64,000 nucleotides of DNA, taken from assembly GCA_037367405.1 (NCBI GenBank), contig JAZKJV010004144.1:434001-498000 (forward strand). Direction: 5' to 3'. The translations under genes were made by a program, and so were the position numbers. Positions 45,501 through 58,673 of this stretch are shown piece after piece (within the stretch, counting starts at the first letter, position 1; each line of letters opens with the position of its first letter). The notes under the pieces were generated by a model that saw nothing but the letters and a program-made list of their open reading frames with translations, was not told the origin of the DNA and made no database searches. The DNA is from Ottelia alismoides. Lineage: Eukaryota; Streptophyta; Magnoliopsida; Alismatales; Hydrocharitaceae.

Positions 45501-48500
45501 TTGAAAAAAGAGATTCGTTCTCAAGTAATTAGCTGCATTTCATCATTTATTTTGCATCTTTATCACTCATGCAATGATAGACAATAATTGCATTTTAGCA
45601 TGCATAATTGCATGAATAAGAAGCCTAAATTCTTTTGTAAATATCACGTGCATGTTATCCTATTTCCCATATTTTTATTTATTTACAACTTACTCAAAAT
45701 TCAATAAAATAAACTCTATAGTATATATTACTAACACTAATTTTAAAAAAAATATCAGAAAATACTAACTTGTAAATCTGCCCAATAAATCCCAAACCTT
45801 AGTTCGAAATAACAAAACGTAAAACATGAATATCTCTCTCATATATTTTCCTACGGAATCCTACTCACTAGTGAATTAATGTACATTCAATTTCCTACAA
45901 AACAAGATAAAATTCAAAAGAATCTAACTTCATATGTGAAATTTAGGGTTTGGGCCCCTCATTGTATATTGTACCACATTATTTTTTTGTACAAAAATAA
46001 CTCCTTTTGATTTATTTCTTCGGCATTTTTATTATTGTTTTAATAAAATGTGTAAAAATATAAATAAAAAATGAGTCAAAATAAGAGAAAACGAATTAAA
46101 CTGAGTATGTGTAAATAATAAGGTATATATGTCCCCTTTTCTTTATCTCTTTATTTTATTAATTATTGAAAATCTAAAAAAATAGATTAAGATGTAAATA
46201 TTTATTTTATACTTTTTTTTATTTTATTTTGATTTTTACCTTTTTTAAAAATACCAGAAAATTTATAAAATATAAAAATTGGTATTTTATATCTATAGAG
46301 TACCACTAAAAATACTTTTTGTGCATATGATTTCTTCTCATTTTAGATCCTTCACGAAAGTTGTGATGGTTCTATAGTTGTAGAACCATCACAGTCAGAT
46401 CCACTTCTTCCCTACACTATCGACATCTCACCATCATCTATACAACTCACCACTCTGCATCTCTTCTGCATTTGCTCCACTTCGATCAGGTATGATAAAT
46501 GGAAGCTATTCTTTTCCTCCACCAGAAGGAGCGTATACATATCCTTTATCCCTTCGAATCACACCACCATCTCGCACCTCACCATCTCTGGCTTCTCCAT
46601 TTAACCCCTTAAAGGAGGAAGACATCTACTTCTACTATTTTATTCCCTTAACTTTGATCAATAGAAATCTCCAGCCCATTCGTCATTGCAGGTCTCCAAG
46701 ATCACATCAATACAATAACTTGGCTGGAGATCCACATCACTCATCATGTGGACCACTCTTCCACAGATTACTGCCCTCGTTGGCATGCCTCACACACGAT
46801 GGAGAGATACTTGCAAAATATAAAAATAATAAAAATATTTTATTCATATTTTATCAGTTTTTACTTTATTCATTTTATTTTAAACATTTCTTTCCTTTTG
46901 GTTTTATATTTAAGTATTATATAATCATTATCTTTTTATTTTCTAAAAAAAGAAAATGGAAAAAAAATAAAATCAACTACATTTAAATAGTTAAAATCAA
47001 AATAAAAATTTAAAATATGTCAAAACTATAAAAATGCATGAATAAGCACAAGCAATTGAACATAAAACTATCCGTAGATTCCTAAACCTAGTGATTGAGC
47101 GGCCACCTTGAATTTGACCCTGGAGCTTGCCCAAGTTAAACACACATAATATTTCCTACATTTTATTTGTTTTAATGAAAGCTTTTTATGTACCATGCGA
47201 AGAGCTAATTCCTTGGAATTCACATACACACACAGAAATATCTCTGTATTGTCTCATTTTTCTTGGTCAAACACACTCCATCCTTTTAATTGGTCGAGAC
47301 CCCATCTTCCTCTTCTTCCCCAGGCATGTCCCCCCACCCCCCAATCAACTCTGTCCTCTACAATTTTTATGCAATAACCACATACCCACCGTTGCTACCT
47401 GACGAATATGTGATTCATCACTTAAAAGTTGAAAAAATAGATTCGTTCACAAGTAATTAGCTGCACTTCATCATTTATTTTGCATTATTATCATTCATGA
47501 CTCGATAGATAATAATTGCATTTTAGCATGCATAATTGCATGAGTAAGACGCCTAAATTCTTTTGTTAATATCACATGTATGTTATCCTATTTCCCATAT
47601 TTTTATTTATTAAAACTTACTCAAAATTCAATAAAATCAACTCTATAGTAGATATATTACTAACACTAATTTAAAAAAGATATAAAAAATACTAACTTGT
47701 AAATCTGCCCAATAAATCCCAAACCTTAGTTCGAGATAAAAAGACGTAAAACATGGAGATCTCTCTCATATATTTTCTTATGGAATCCTACTCACTTTTG
47801 AATTAATGTACATTCAATTACCTACAAAACAAGATAAAATTCAAAAGAATCGAACTTCATATGTGAAATTTAGGGTTTGGGCCCCTCATTGTATATAGTA
47901 CCACATTATTTTTTGTACAAAAATAACTCTTTTTGATTTATTTCTTCAGCTTTTATTTTCTTTGATTATTGTTTTTAATAAAATGTGTAAAAATATAAAT
48001 AAAAAATGAGTCAAAATCAGATAAAATAAATCCAACTGAGTATGTGTAAATAATATGGTACATATGTCCCCTTCATTTTATCTCTTTATTTTATTAATTA
48101 TTGAAAACTAAAAAATTATATTAAGTTGTAAATATTTATTTTATATTTTTTTATTTTATTTTGATTTTTACTTTATTTAAAAATGCCAGAAAATTTGTAA
48201 AATATAAAAAATTTGGTATTTTATATCTATAGAGTACCACTAAAAATACTTTTTGTACATATGATTTCTTTTCATTTTAGATCCTTCATGAAAGTTGTGA
48301 TGGTTCAATAGTTGTAGAACCATCACCGTCAGATCCACTTCTTCTCTATACTATCGACATCTCACCATCATCTTGATAACTCACCACTCTGCATCTCTTC
48401 TGCATTTGCTCCACTTCGAGCATGTATGATAAATGGAAGCTATTCTTTTCCTCCACCACAAGGAGCGAATACCCATCCTTTATCCCTTCGAATCACACCA

Positions 48501-49033
48501 CCATCTCGCACCTCACCATCTCCCGCTTCTCCATTTAACCCCTTAAAGGAGGAAGACATGTACTTCTACTATTTTATTCCCTTAACTTTGATCGAGAGAA
48601 ATCTCAAGCCTATTCGTCATTGCAGGTCTCCAAGATCACATCAATACAATACCTTGGCTGGAGATCCACATCACTCATCACGTGGACGACTCTTCCACAG
48701 ATTACTGACCTCGTTGGCATGCCTCACACACCATGGAGAGAGACTTGCAAAATATAAAAATAATAAAAATATTTTATTCATATTTTATCAGTTTTTCCTC
48801 TATTCATTTTATTTTAAACCATTCTTTCCTTTTGGTTTTATATTTAAGTATTATATAATCATTATCTTTTTATTTTCTAAAAAAATTGGAAAACAAATTA
48901 AAATCAACTACATTTAAATAGTTAAAATCAAAATAAAAATTTAAAATATGTCAAAACTATAAAAATGCATGAATAAGCATGAGCAATTTACGTAAAACTA
49001 TCCATAGATTCCCAAACCTAGTGATTTGAGCGA
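42510..49033 (+). repeat. Tandem array of 1.93-kb units, 3.4 copies
   Basis: Units start with GTTGTAGAACCATCAC at 42510, 44439 (GTTATAGAACC), 46377 and 48311, so periods are 1929, 1938 and 1934 bp. Copies are highly similar throughout. The fourth is cut at 49033 by the gypsy element. Each full unit has a GC-richer front (about 600 bp), an AT-rich middle, a TGATGAATATGTGATTCATC palindrome about 1.04 kb in (43528, 45472, 47399) and a small stem (GTGATGGTTCT...AGAACCATCAC) at the unit junction. The array may continue past the gypsy element outside the window. Confidence 0.88.
44554..44946 (+). other. Recurring open frame in the 1.93-kb unit (representative copy)
   Basis: The frame starting MINGSYSFPPPQG and containing PFNPLKEE, RSPRSHQYNTLAGDPHH and LPSLACLTHD recurs at 46492-46986 and 48426-48917 (about 160 codons). 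In the first unit the ATG is changed and only a shorter piece remains (42787-43086). The C-terminal part runs into AT-rich sequence and ends differently in each copy. I recognise no family. Persistence may only reflect high copy identity. A splice-like pair (CAG/GTATGA at 44550; TTTCAG/GTCTCC at 44753) makes an untranslated or spliced region equally possible. Confidence 0.25.
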
Positions 49034-50098
49034 TGATGAATCCCCATTCTTTACTCTTTATTCCTTTATTTTAACTAGAATCCTTGGCAAAATACCATGT
49101 AAATAGTTGTAAATACAATAGTTTGTCAAAATACATGCATTATGTAAATAGCCATAATTAGCATGTTTTTGCACAAAAATAAAGGAATAAAGAAACAAAG
49201 AAAAAGAGGGAGATATTTATAATAAATATTGAGTGACCTAAACCCAAGGGAGGCTCAGCATGGGCCTGACCGCGAAATAAAATAAGTAGAGAGAGATAGG
49301 GTAACTCAACATGGTGTAAATACCCCTCTTTGTGCAAATATTTCATTTTTCTAAAAATAGAAATATTTATGTGTCCCCTTTATTTTGTACATATTTATAA
49401 CAATAAAACAAAAATAAATTATCTCTCTTCCCCTTGTATATACCATGTACATATGTACCTACATATATTTATTTTACCTTTGTAAATAATTAAAAAAATC
49501 AAATAAAATTATTTTTAGGGATAATTGTACAAAAATAAATAATAAAAAAATAAAATTAAAAAATACATAGGTATACATACCTGTATATAATAATAATATA
49601 ATGTAAATACCTAGTTTATTTTTCAAAAAAATAAACAAAAATCACAAAAAATACTTTGAAAATAAATAAACATTTTTCATGTTGAAAATATTTTCAAATA
49701 AAATCATTTTCTATTTTAAAATGATTTTACAAATAATTAATAAAAGGAATTACCTGATTGGTCCACGGGGGATTGTTGACCCCGGTCAACTCTCCCCCCA
49801 GGACCACCAGGTAGTCAGATCTGCGTCCCCACCCGACTTTTCCCATTTATCCTAGCTTGATCCGACCATCTTTCACCTAAACCCCGGGCTCCATTTGCAG
49901 ATTTTACATCCGAGATTCACGCCCGGGGATTCTTCTAGGGATCTGTGCACCAATTTGCCCTGCCTGACTCCATCTTTGCCGGGTCTCCACCAGTATATAG
50001 CATCATCTTCTTCCTCTATTAGCCACACCTTTGGCCACCATCTTCGATCCCTGTGACCTCGATCGTCTTCCTCGAGTGACAGCGAGTGCGGAGGGTGT

Positions 50099-50133
<35 letters not shown>

Positions 50134-52344
50134 GAGGTGTGTAGCCCAGGTCCGACGACCCTCGTCGTCATGCTCCGCCGCGGACGAAGCTCGAGCCTCT
50201 AGAGGCGACGTTCCATCGAGGCGAAGGATCACCGAAGAACTAGCGTCTCCTCCCTAGTCGACTTCGATCATCAGGTAGATCTTTTAGCTCCTTTAGCGTA
50301 ATCCACCGTCGATCTTCGCTTCCCAGCTCCGTCCCAGTGGTCGGAGCTCCGCCATCCCACCTTACCCATATAGATCGACTCTTCGACTCATCGCCCCCTT
50401 CCCTACGCGACCTGATCACCTCGAGCATGGACCGTCTAAGTCCAGATCGAGTCGGGTTCCCTCCATCCCCTTCGCCGGAACCCCCCATCGCCCATCCACG
50501 CCGCTTCTCTTCTTCGTTTTGCCAATAACATATGCCGGAGCATCCCTCCGAGCAAAAGCTTCCTTCTGCAGGTCAATAAGCGCAGGAGACCCCCCTTGGC
50601 CACTCTTCCCACCCTTCGCCGGAGCTGCTCCAGGTCATTCCTCCCTCGTCGGAGGATCCGACCATTGGGGCCTTCATCGGAGGCCACCACCCGATGCGGA
50701 ATGCCCTCGCGAGGAGAATCCATCTCTCCGATCTTCCATCGGTCGTCTGGATCGTCGTCGGATCACTGGAGAAGCTCGCCCAGGAGGAGTTCTTCCTCAT
50801 CCTCTCTCAGTCGTCGGATCGCCCCTCTGCACCAATTCGTATCTCAGCTGCACGTAGCCTGCTCCTGTCAGGCCGTTGGATCCATGATCTGACGGCCACG
50901 TTCCTCCCACGTTCGCCCTTGCGCCATCACCGTTGGATCATCTAGAGGGCTTCAGCAGGACCGTGCGTTTGCAGCCATCCACAGTTCGACACCTGGTACG
51001 CACGCGCCCCTCACGTGCCTCGGCTGGGTAATTTGCGCCCACACCCCCTGTAGTTTTATTTAGTTTTTTATTTAGTCTATCTTGCACTCTTGGGTTATTT
51101 GCATGTTTGGACCTCTTGTTCGGAATATTTGCTATTCAGTCCCTATTTATGTGAGAGATGTGCTTCGACACGTGATATTTTGGGCTATTTGCATTATCTG
51201 GGCTGGAACTTATGGGTGTTCTGGATTGAAATTTAAGTTTTGAAAATTACAATCATACCCCTGTTTGTGTTGTATTCGACATGTGTGGAAAATAATGCGA
51301 TTTTTGCGTTGATGCCCCTATAGTTTTGGCACGTGTTACATGTTAGCTCCTAGAACTAATGTTTTCTTACTCTTAGGTCGCTATGTGATGTAGCTCTTGT
51401 TTTGATTGAATAAAATATCAAATTAAACCCAAATCCAGTGAAATTTGGAAATGCGGCTCTGCCACTATGTAAAAATTTCACTAAAATTTTGGGATACTTT
51501 TGAGTTGTTTTTATATTTTTAAAAATTAAAAACACGCATTTTTGTTACTGTCTGAATTGAAAAATCGACTAAAAATATAAAAATTCAGCCGAAAATTCTA
51601 AAAATTAGGAATAGTTTGATTTGTTGTCTTTGAATTTAATTCCAATTTTTGTATCATTTGGATTTATAAAACCTTTAAAAATCACAAAACCCCTAAAAAT
51701 ATTATAAAAATTCTTAAAAATTATATAAAATTCAAAAAATGCAAACTCTTTTTCTGTAGCTTAGTTTTTGTATCTAGTTTTCATAAAAATTATCTCCAGA
51801 TTTTTATAAGCTAATTATATATTTTTATTAGCCTTTCAAGTCTGGCTGCACATTAATTCATTGTTTTCCCCTTTCTTGATTTTTATAAAATCAACTAAAA
51901 ACTAGAAAATTCTGAAAAATTCATCAAAAACACTTAAAAAGAAAAAAAAATACAAAAACAATTTTATTTGATTTTTGAGTATTTTTTATTGTTTAATAAT
52001 TCATTGAATTGACCCTTTTTTATCCTTTCTCTTGTATTTCTCTTATAATTTAAAAACATAAAAAATTTAAAAATATAAAAAGCCACCACCAAAGAAAATA
52101 TATTATATTTTCTTCATTTTATCTTTTGACTACTTCGTAGGCCGATCCGACCAATCCGTGCTCCTTGAGTTCGATCTTGATTGCTATACCAGGTTAAATA
52201 AATAATGAAGACTGCTATTCGGATTTCATTTCTGATTACTGTTATTTGGTGGTCTCTCTTTCTTGTTGAGTCCGATCTGCGAGATCCGGGTCGCAACGAC
52301 CCTTGATTTCATCCCTACTCGGGTTTCATGGGATTTTCGGCTCA
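49034..52344 (+). repeat. 5' LTR of gypsy element 2 (3.3 kb)
   Basis: Begins TGATGAATCCCCATTC and ends TTTTCGGCTCA. The first 1.47 kb match 62530-64000. Contains a GC-rich block (about 49770-51050) and a (GA)n run at 50101-50129 that is much shorter in the 3' LTR (about 63632). The terminal palindrome is damaged here (ATTCTTTAC instead of ATTCATCAC). The 3' edge could be 52347 (TCATCA) instead of 52344. Confidence 0.85.
50101..50129 (+). repeat. (GA)n microsatellite inside the 5' LTR
   Basis: About 14 GA units. The same place in the 3' LTR has only a few, so the tract expanded or contracted after insertion. Confidence 0.9.
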
Positions 52345-52350
52345 TCAGAA

Positions 52351-52368
52351 TGGCGTTGTTGCCGGGGA
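52351..52368 (+). promoter_or_regulatory. Primer-binding site for tRNA-Asp (mutated)
   Basis: TGGCGTTGTTGCCGGGGA differs from the usual plant tRNA-Asp complement only by CC to TT at two adjacent positions. It lies 6 bp after the LTR end. Minus-strand DNA synthesis starts here in this group. Both changes are C to T. Confidence 0.85.
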
Positions 52369-53954
52369 GCACAGCTTAGTAGTCTTTTGATTTTTTGCGG
52401 TTTTTCGTGGCTTTTTGTCCATAGTTGTGTTGATACTGTTATCGGATTTATTTGCATATTTTTTCTAATAATCTGGTCTGACACACATTTCTGTTTGATT
52501 TCTTGCGAGGGCCCGAGGACCGAGGCGGCTTTTTAGCCGAAGCAACCGCAGGGGGTCGAAGGGCGACTCTTTTCTGCACAGAGGCTGTAGGAGGACGCGA
52601 GGAGCCGAGAAGGAGTGCGGGAGCCGCGAAATAGCTGCATAGACAGTCATAGTTTAGATTAGATTTATTTTCTGCAGAACTTTTATTTGTATTAATACAG
52701 GAACTCAGAGACTTGGACTTTGGTGACATCAGGGTCTGTTTCGTCGAGCACCGGTGTGCTCGGGGGACCTCACCGCGGGTTTTCACCGGATTTTGTTTTA
52801 CCGTATTTTATTACTGCTTATCTGATTTACGCGGTTTAGCCTTAGCTTATGATTTTCTCTGATTGTGACATAATTAATTAGGATCCAATCCTTAATTATC
52901 TGCTGCACCTATAGATCGTTAACTGGACGTGATTAATTAAATCACAAAGAAAAGCCGGATTGATTAGACTCTAGTCCACGTGCCTTGAGGAGTCACATAC
53001 AACACTTGCAGGATCCGTTGTGGCGGACACCGAGTGGCTCCAAGAAAGGACTCCAGACTCAGGTTTGATTTTCCCGACTACTGTGCTTTACGTGTAGAAA
53101 TTGCTTCATCTAGGGTCGGATTCTCGTGCATCATATAGGTAGTTTAATTTCAGTCTTTATTTTATGCGCAAATCACTCTGCATGTCGACTGCTGGAGTCA
53201 GGTATGGATTATTTACTCTGCATGCGTCATTGATTTTATCGCGCATCGATTTTTTTGTCTTCTCCCTCTGTTTCAGACTTAAATAACTAGGATAACCGGA
53301 AAATTCGTTAGGCGTTGTTTGCTTGAAAAATACATAAAAACAAAAACTATAAAATTGGGACTGCTAAACACACTTGACCCTAAAATACACCTCACTTAAA
53401 AATTTGTCTTGTGGGAGAGCAACCCCCTCATTGTCTGGTTTGGATGAGCGAGAGAGTGACCCGCACACTAGGCTAGAGCCATATCCGAGCCCCGATCAGA
53501 CTACCAGCCTTTTATACGGGATAGTCTGGTAGACGGATTGGATTCCCATCAGCTCGCGTAATTGCTCTAATAGACTGAGATTATCACCTAAATAAAATAG
53601 ATAAAATAATCGACCGATCTCTACGGTCTTCAGCTCATCTTGAGTAGGTAAACTTAGAGTTTGTTTTCTCATCTTGTGTGTTTCCAGATCTCATCCGTCT
53701 GACTCGCCAGATCAGGATGATGGGCAGGAGGTCTCTTAGGCAGCCTCTGGCTGTACCGCTTTTTTAGCACTCCAGCCCATTCATCTAGGTTGGTTCGTGA
53801 GAGCCGAGACCCGCTATCCGAACATGAGTTTGATTCTGCCCTGTTCCCCCTTGACCACCCTTCTACCTGTCTGGAGATACTAGGGCCAGATGCGAGACAA
53901 CAGACAGATGATTTATCGGCATCTGAATTTGGGTCTTTTGCCTTTGCAGAGACC
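52369..53954 (+). other. Untranslated leader of gypsy element 2
   Basis: No gene. The sequence between primer site and gag is 1.6 kb and punctuated by stops in all frames. It should hold the packaging and dimerisation signals (known for the class, not seen directly). Confidence 0.6.
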
Positions 53955-55805
53955 ATGGCCAGCAGTGAGGAACACACCAAAGGTCAGAGGCCCGAGACGA
54001 CTACTTATGTATTGGACCAAGGTGCGATCAACACCACCATGTTAGCTTCCCTAGAGATGATGCAACGACAGATACGGGATCAGGGAACCTTCATGGTGGA
54101 GATGAGGAGAGAGATGGAGAGGATGAGGACCGCTCGAGAGCAGCCGAGAGCCGTGGGATGGAGAGACCCAGATCATCCAGAGGTGCCAGACCAGTTGGCA
54201 GCAGCAGCAGAGCAACCGAGACCGATGCGGGAGTTGCACAACCCCGGATCGACACTGACTCACCGGTGGGTGGTACTTCCGGTGATCGTGGGGGACTTCA
54301 AGTTCCCCCCACAGACACTTCAGATTCTCCCCCGCTTCCACGGGCTCACCACTGAGGAGCCCCATCTACATCTCCAGGAGTTTGAGATGATCTACAACAC
54401 TGTCCACGATCGTCAGGTGGACGAGGACACTACCCGGATGATCGGCTTCCCCTTCTCCCTTGCGAACAGAGCAGCCAACTGGCTGAAGCATTTGGGGAGA
54501 TTTGTTTACACATGAGAGCAGCTCCGCATGGAGTACTTGAACAAGTACTATCCACTCGGGAAGACCAATGCAGCGAGGGCCCTGATCAGCAACTTCTCTA
54601 TGCTCCCCAATGAGCAGTTCCACAAGGCATGGAGAGGTTTAGAGAGCTTACAGACAGATGCCTGCACCACGACATCACGAAGCCGAACCTAGTTTAGAGC
54701 TTCTTTTGCGGACTGACACCAGAGCTGCAAGGCCTGGTGAATTCTTCTTGTGGTGGTTCCTACTTCGCCAAGGATGAGGATCAAGTCTGGGCCATCTATG
54801 AGGAGATGATCGAGAACTATACAGTGATGTCCCAGACCCGCCTCTACACTCAGGGACGCCCCCAACCATAGACCGTGTAGTACCAGAGGATAGCACAGGT
54901 CGATGCCGGTCCTTTTACTTCGTCTGCGGCAGCCGCACAAGCCGAGTCTGCAGCCGCATACATGGGCATCATCAGCGAGAAGCTGGACCGGATCGAATTG
55001 ATCGAGAAGAAGTAGTGCCAAGACATCACTCAGATGGATCAGATGGCACAGACATTGAGTGACCTCAAGACACAACTCATGTGTCTCCAAGAGGCACAGA
55101 CGGCTTCTCAGCCCCGTCTTCGGTCACGAGGATATCCGAGCAGCAGTGGTAGCTCGTCCCAGCACTCCAGTCAGCCTAGACAGGTTCACCTTGTACAGGA
55201 AGAGTCGTACCAGCAGCTACCGCAGTTTCACCATCCACCACCATCCCAGGACACTCAGATGGTGGTGTATCAGCCGGATCAGCCCTTGACAGTACTCCCT
55301 CCACCCCCTACGAGCCAGAGCCATTGATGGATGTCAACGGGATTTGGTACGATCGACCCCAGCCCGGTATCCGATGAGACTATCCTGGATTCCACTGGTC
55401 GACTGGAGGCACCAGTTCCCAGCAGTAGCCTCCAATTCAGGGTGGTCAGTATGGCCAGCAACGTGAGCAACCCTAGCAGCCCCAGCCCCCAGTACACCAG
55501 CAGCAACAGTCGTCCCAGCACCAGCAGTACGGTCCTCATCCCTATCAACAGGGATAGTCTTGGAGGCGTGAGCAGCCTCAACAGCAGCAGTATCATCAGC
55601 AGTACCCTTCTCACCCGCACCAGCAGCAGCAACCTCACTACCAGCGAGGCCACCCGTCGGGTTCTCATGGGCCGACCTATGAGAACCACGCCTTGGATGA
55701 TCTAGCCCACCTCATGACCGAGCAACAGGATACTTTCCAACGGGAGATGGATGAGTTCCGCCAGGAGATGCGGGAGATTGTGAGAGGGAAGGCCGCCCCA
55801 GATTG
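53955..55805 (+). pseudogene. gag: gag of gypsy element 2 (broken)
   Basis: Capsid-like structural protein. The ATG at 53955 in a good context (CAGAGACCATGG) opens MASSEEHTKGQRPETTTYVL. The retrotrans_gag core follows (VGDFKFPPQTLQILPRFHGL, LHLQEFEMIY, GFPFSLANRAANWLKHLG), then LRMEYLNKYYPLGKTNAARA. Breaks: TGA at 54513 (a tryptophan is expected), a one-base frame change near 54633, TAG at 54695, 54869, 54878 and 55013 (glutamine plausible at each), and TGA at 55325. The tail is Gln/Pro/Ser-rich and ends in a coiled-coil-like stretch (QQDTFQREMDEFRQEMREI). No CCHC zinc knuckle was seen. Confidence 0.85.
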
Positions 55806-57042
55806 AGCCGAACCTGAACAACCTCAAGTGGAAGTCTGAGCAGGTAGAGTTCAATGAGATTACCACTCCTAGTGCTTCACTTGGTGATAAGTCTGCATAC
55901 ATGTTTGATGCTGATTTTGTTACACTTAGGAGCGGTAGGATGCCAGAAGGCGGCGCCTCGTCTGAGCGAGATACCACACCGCTCCAGGAGTGCCAGGCGA
56001 GGAGGTGCGTGATACTGATGCCGTGAGAGATGATGTCGGTGGTACTGATGCCACCAAGGATGTTGATCCAGCCAATGGTATTGAGGTCGTCGCTTCATCA
56101 GTTGGAGGAGGTAGTACTGACGCCACCATCACAGTTGCTGAGCTAGAGCACGGTACTGATGCCGCGAGTCCAGATGCTGAGGGTGGTACCGAGGCCACCA
56201 TTTTCAGTTCTCCTAGTCCTGTTGTTTTTCCTTCCGTACATGTATCTCAGGATATTTCTGCAAATAAAGGAAAGGGTTTGTTATCTTCTGATCCACATAT
56301 GTTGCTTGATGATGTTTGTGTGGATTCTGATGTTCATGAGCATACTAGACCCTCTCCTAGTCCTTCATCTGAGAAGGACCCTGTAGTCCCCTTTCCTAGA
56401 GCACTCTATCTGGGTAAGGGGCAGAAAAAAGAAAATCCAAAAAAGAACCATCAGATAGAGTTCAGCCAACAGATAATAGATAGATTCCACATACAGCTGA
56501 CTCTACAGGAGGCCTTGGAGCACATACCTCTACTCCAGAGATCACTCAGAGACAGGACCACAGTTAGGAGGAGGAGGCGGAACCATCAGTCAGAGATCCA
56601 TGTGCTTACTTGTGCCACTTGTTTCACGATTCAAAACCATCAGCCAGTCAAGAGGCCAGATGCAGGAACCCTGTATGTCAGATGTCACATCCATGAGCAG
56701 AGATTTGACCGCACTCTATTAGACAGCGGTTCTTTGATCAACCTACTTCCGGCAACCCTTCTCGACCGCTTCGAGTTGGGCCCTCTCCGACAGAGCAGGA
56801 CGATCCTTCAGTTTGCTGATCGATCTGTCAAGAGGCCAAAGAGGTTGTTGAAGGACGTTGTCGTCATGATTCAGGGCCTAAAATTTCCCGTGGACTTCGT
56901 TTTGTTGGACATGGAGATCCCTGAGTCCGTGACCGATACCTCAATCATTCTAGGACGCCCGTTCTTGGCCACAACTAAGGCAGTGTCCGACAATGATAGC
57001 GGAAGGTGTACTTTCGTGTTGAGGGCGGGAGTATACAAATAG
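55806..57042 (+). pseudogene. pol: Protease region of pol, gypsy element 2
   Basis: A linker with TLRSGRMPEGG (typical just before pol in this group) and an acidic, low-complexity stretch (about 55990-56400) lead into the aspartic protease. The protease reads FDRTLLDSGSLINLLPATLL (active-site DSGS, where DLGAS is usual in this group), FPVDFVLLDMEIPESV and SIILGRPFLATTKAV. The open frame runs 55990-57042. A one-base change near 57000 shifts into the next frame, where VYFRVEGGSIQIETVEE continues. The protease would cleave the Gag-Pol polyprotein. Confidence 0.85.
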
Positions 57043-58673
57043 AGACGGTCGAGGAGACTAGAGCCAGAGATTCAGCTTGCTCAGAGCCGACTTCCGATTC
57101 AGAGCAGATGACAGAGGCATGGAGAGACATCCACCAGGACTGTGATTTTGTGATGACAGATGATGAGGTAGTTTGGGCAGATCCGGTCGCACATGCCATC
57201 CTCTCACCTTTAGAGTTAGCTGATGCAGAGACGCCAACAGAGGAGAGCTTGGAGAGCGCATTCCTGGACCAGGATACATCTCAGACAGCAGACCCGGTTC
57301 CCGACCGCGAGACATATTTTTATGAGTCTGATACAGATCCCTCGGAGTCAGATATTGATTGGGCAGAGTTTGATGATTTGATGCCGTGTCTGACTTCTAC
57401 TGAGCCTACAGCTAGGGAGGAGGTTGGTTCCATGCAGAACAGAGACAGTCCAGCAGAGCAGCCTTCTCCAGATTCAGATTGTGAGCAAGAGTTCTCATTC
57501 TCCCATGCAGATTTGGCAGCATTCACTCAGACTTTTCAGAGGCCAGATCCGCCAGCACCTACTTTTCTAGAGCTGAAGCTGCTTCCGTCGTCGCTGAAGT
57601 TTAGGTTCCTTGCGAGTGAGCATGAGATGTACCCAGTCATTATCTCCGCTAATCTGACTGGAGAGCAGGAATCCTGTCTGATGGGGGTTCTTGAAAAGAA
57701 CCGCAAGGTGATAGGATGGAGTGTAGCCGATCTCCCGGGGATAAGTCTGGCTCTGTGCTCCCACCATATCTATCTCGAGGAGGAGGCAAAGCCGTCGCGT
57801 GAGTTCCAGCGGTGGCTGAACCCGAATCTTCGAGAGGTTGTCATGAAGGAGATCTCGAAATAGTGGAGCATCGATTTTATCTACCCCATCTCTGACTCCA
57901 AGTGGGTCAGTCCATTGCATGTGGTGCCCAAGAAGAAGGACATCACCACAGTTGTCAGTGAGTCTGGAGAGGAGATCGCTACCCGGGTACCCACTTCTTG
58001 GCGGGTCTGTGTGGACTACAGACGATTGAACCATGCCACCAAGAAGGATCATTTTCCCCTGGCCTTTATTGATCAGATTATAGAGAGGCTGGCAGGGAAG
58101 AGCCATTATTGTTTCTTGGATGGGTACTCCGGCTATAATCAGGTGGCCATCACGCCCGAGGACCAGGACAAGACCACCTTCACTTGTCCCTTCGGGACAT
58201 ATGCTTTCAGATGCATGCCATTTGGATTGTGCAACGTTCCGGCAACATTCCAGAGATGCATGTTGTCCATCTTTTCGGACATGGTGGGGGAGTGCTTGGA
58301 GGTCTTCATGGATGATTTCTCGATCTACGGTGACGGATTCGACTCTTGTCTTGACTGCCTAGACCGAGTCCTTCAGCGATGCATTGAGGTTCACCTTGTG
58401 TTGTCTTGGGAGAAGAGTCACTTCATGGTGACTCAGGGGACGGTGCTTGGTCATATCATCTCCAACAGGGGCATGGAGGTTGATCCTTCCAAGGTGGATG
58501 TCATTAGAAAACTCAATCCACTGTCCAACTTGCAGCAGTTACGGTCTTTTCTGGGGCACATTGGTTTCTACAGGCGCTTCATTCATGATTTTAGTAGGAT
58601 TTCCCGACCGTTGACTGAACTGTTGATGAAAGACACCGAGTTCCTCATAGATGTTGTGTCTATCGTCATTTGA
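57006..58673 (+). pseudogene. pol: Reverse transcriptase region of pol, gypsy element 2
   Basis: A long linker rich in acidic residues (57006-57560), then the RT: LELKLLPSSLKFRFLASEHE, GWSVADLPGISLALCSHHIY, a TAG at 57861 (after VMKEISK), then FIYPISDSKWVSPLHVVPKK, WRVCVDYRRLNHATKKDHFP, FLDGYSGYNQVAITPEDQDK and MPFGLCNVPATFQRCM. The catalytic box is VFMDDFSIYG, followed by LGHIISNRGMEVDPSKVDVI and RSFLGHIGFYRRFI. FMDDF is the usual form in Athila/Tat-type elements. It ends at a TGA (58671) before the RNase H domain. Confidence 0.9.

Noticed and set aside
42510..49033. CRISPR-like or ribosomal spacer array
   Set aside because: Units are 1.93 kb with no short direct repeat/spacer pattern, no rRNA sequence and no pol I-type signals recognised.
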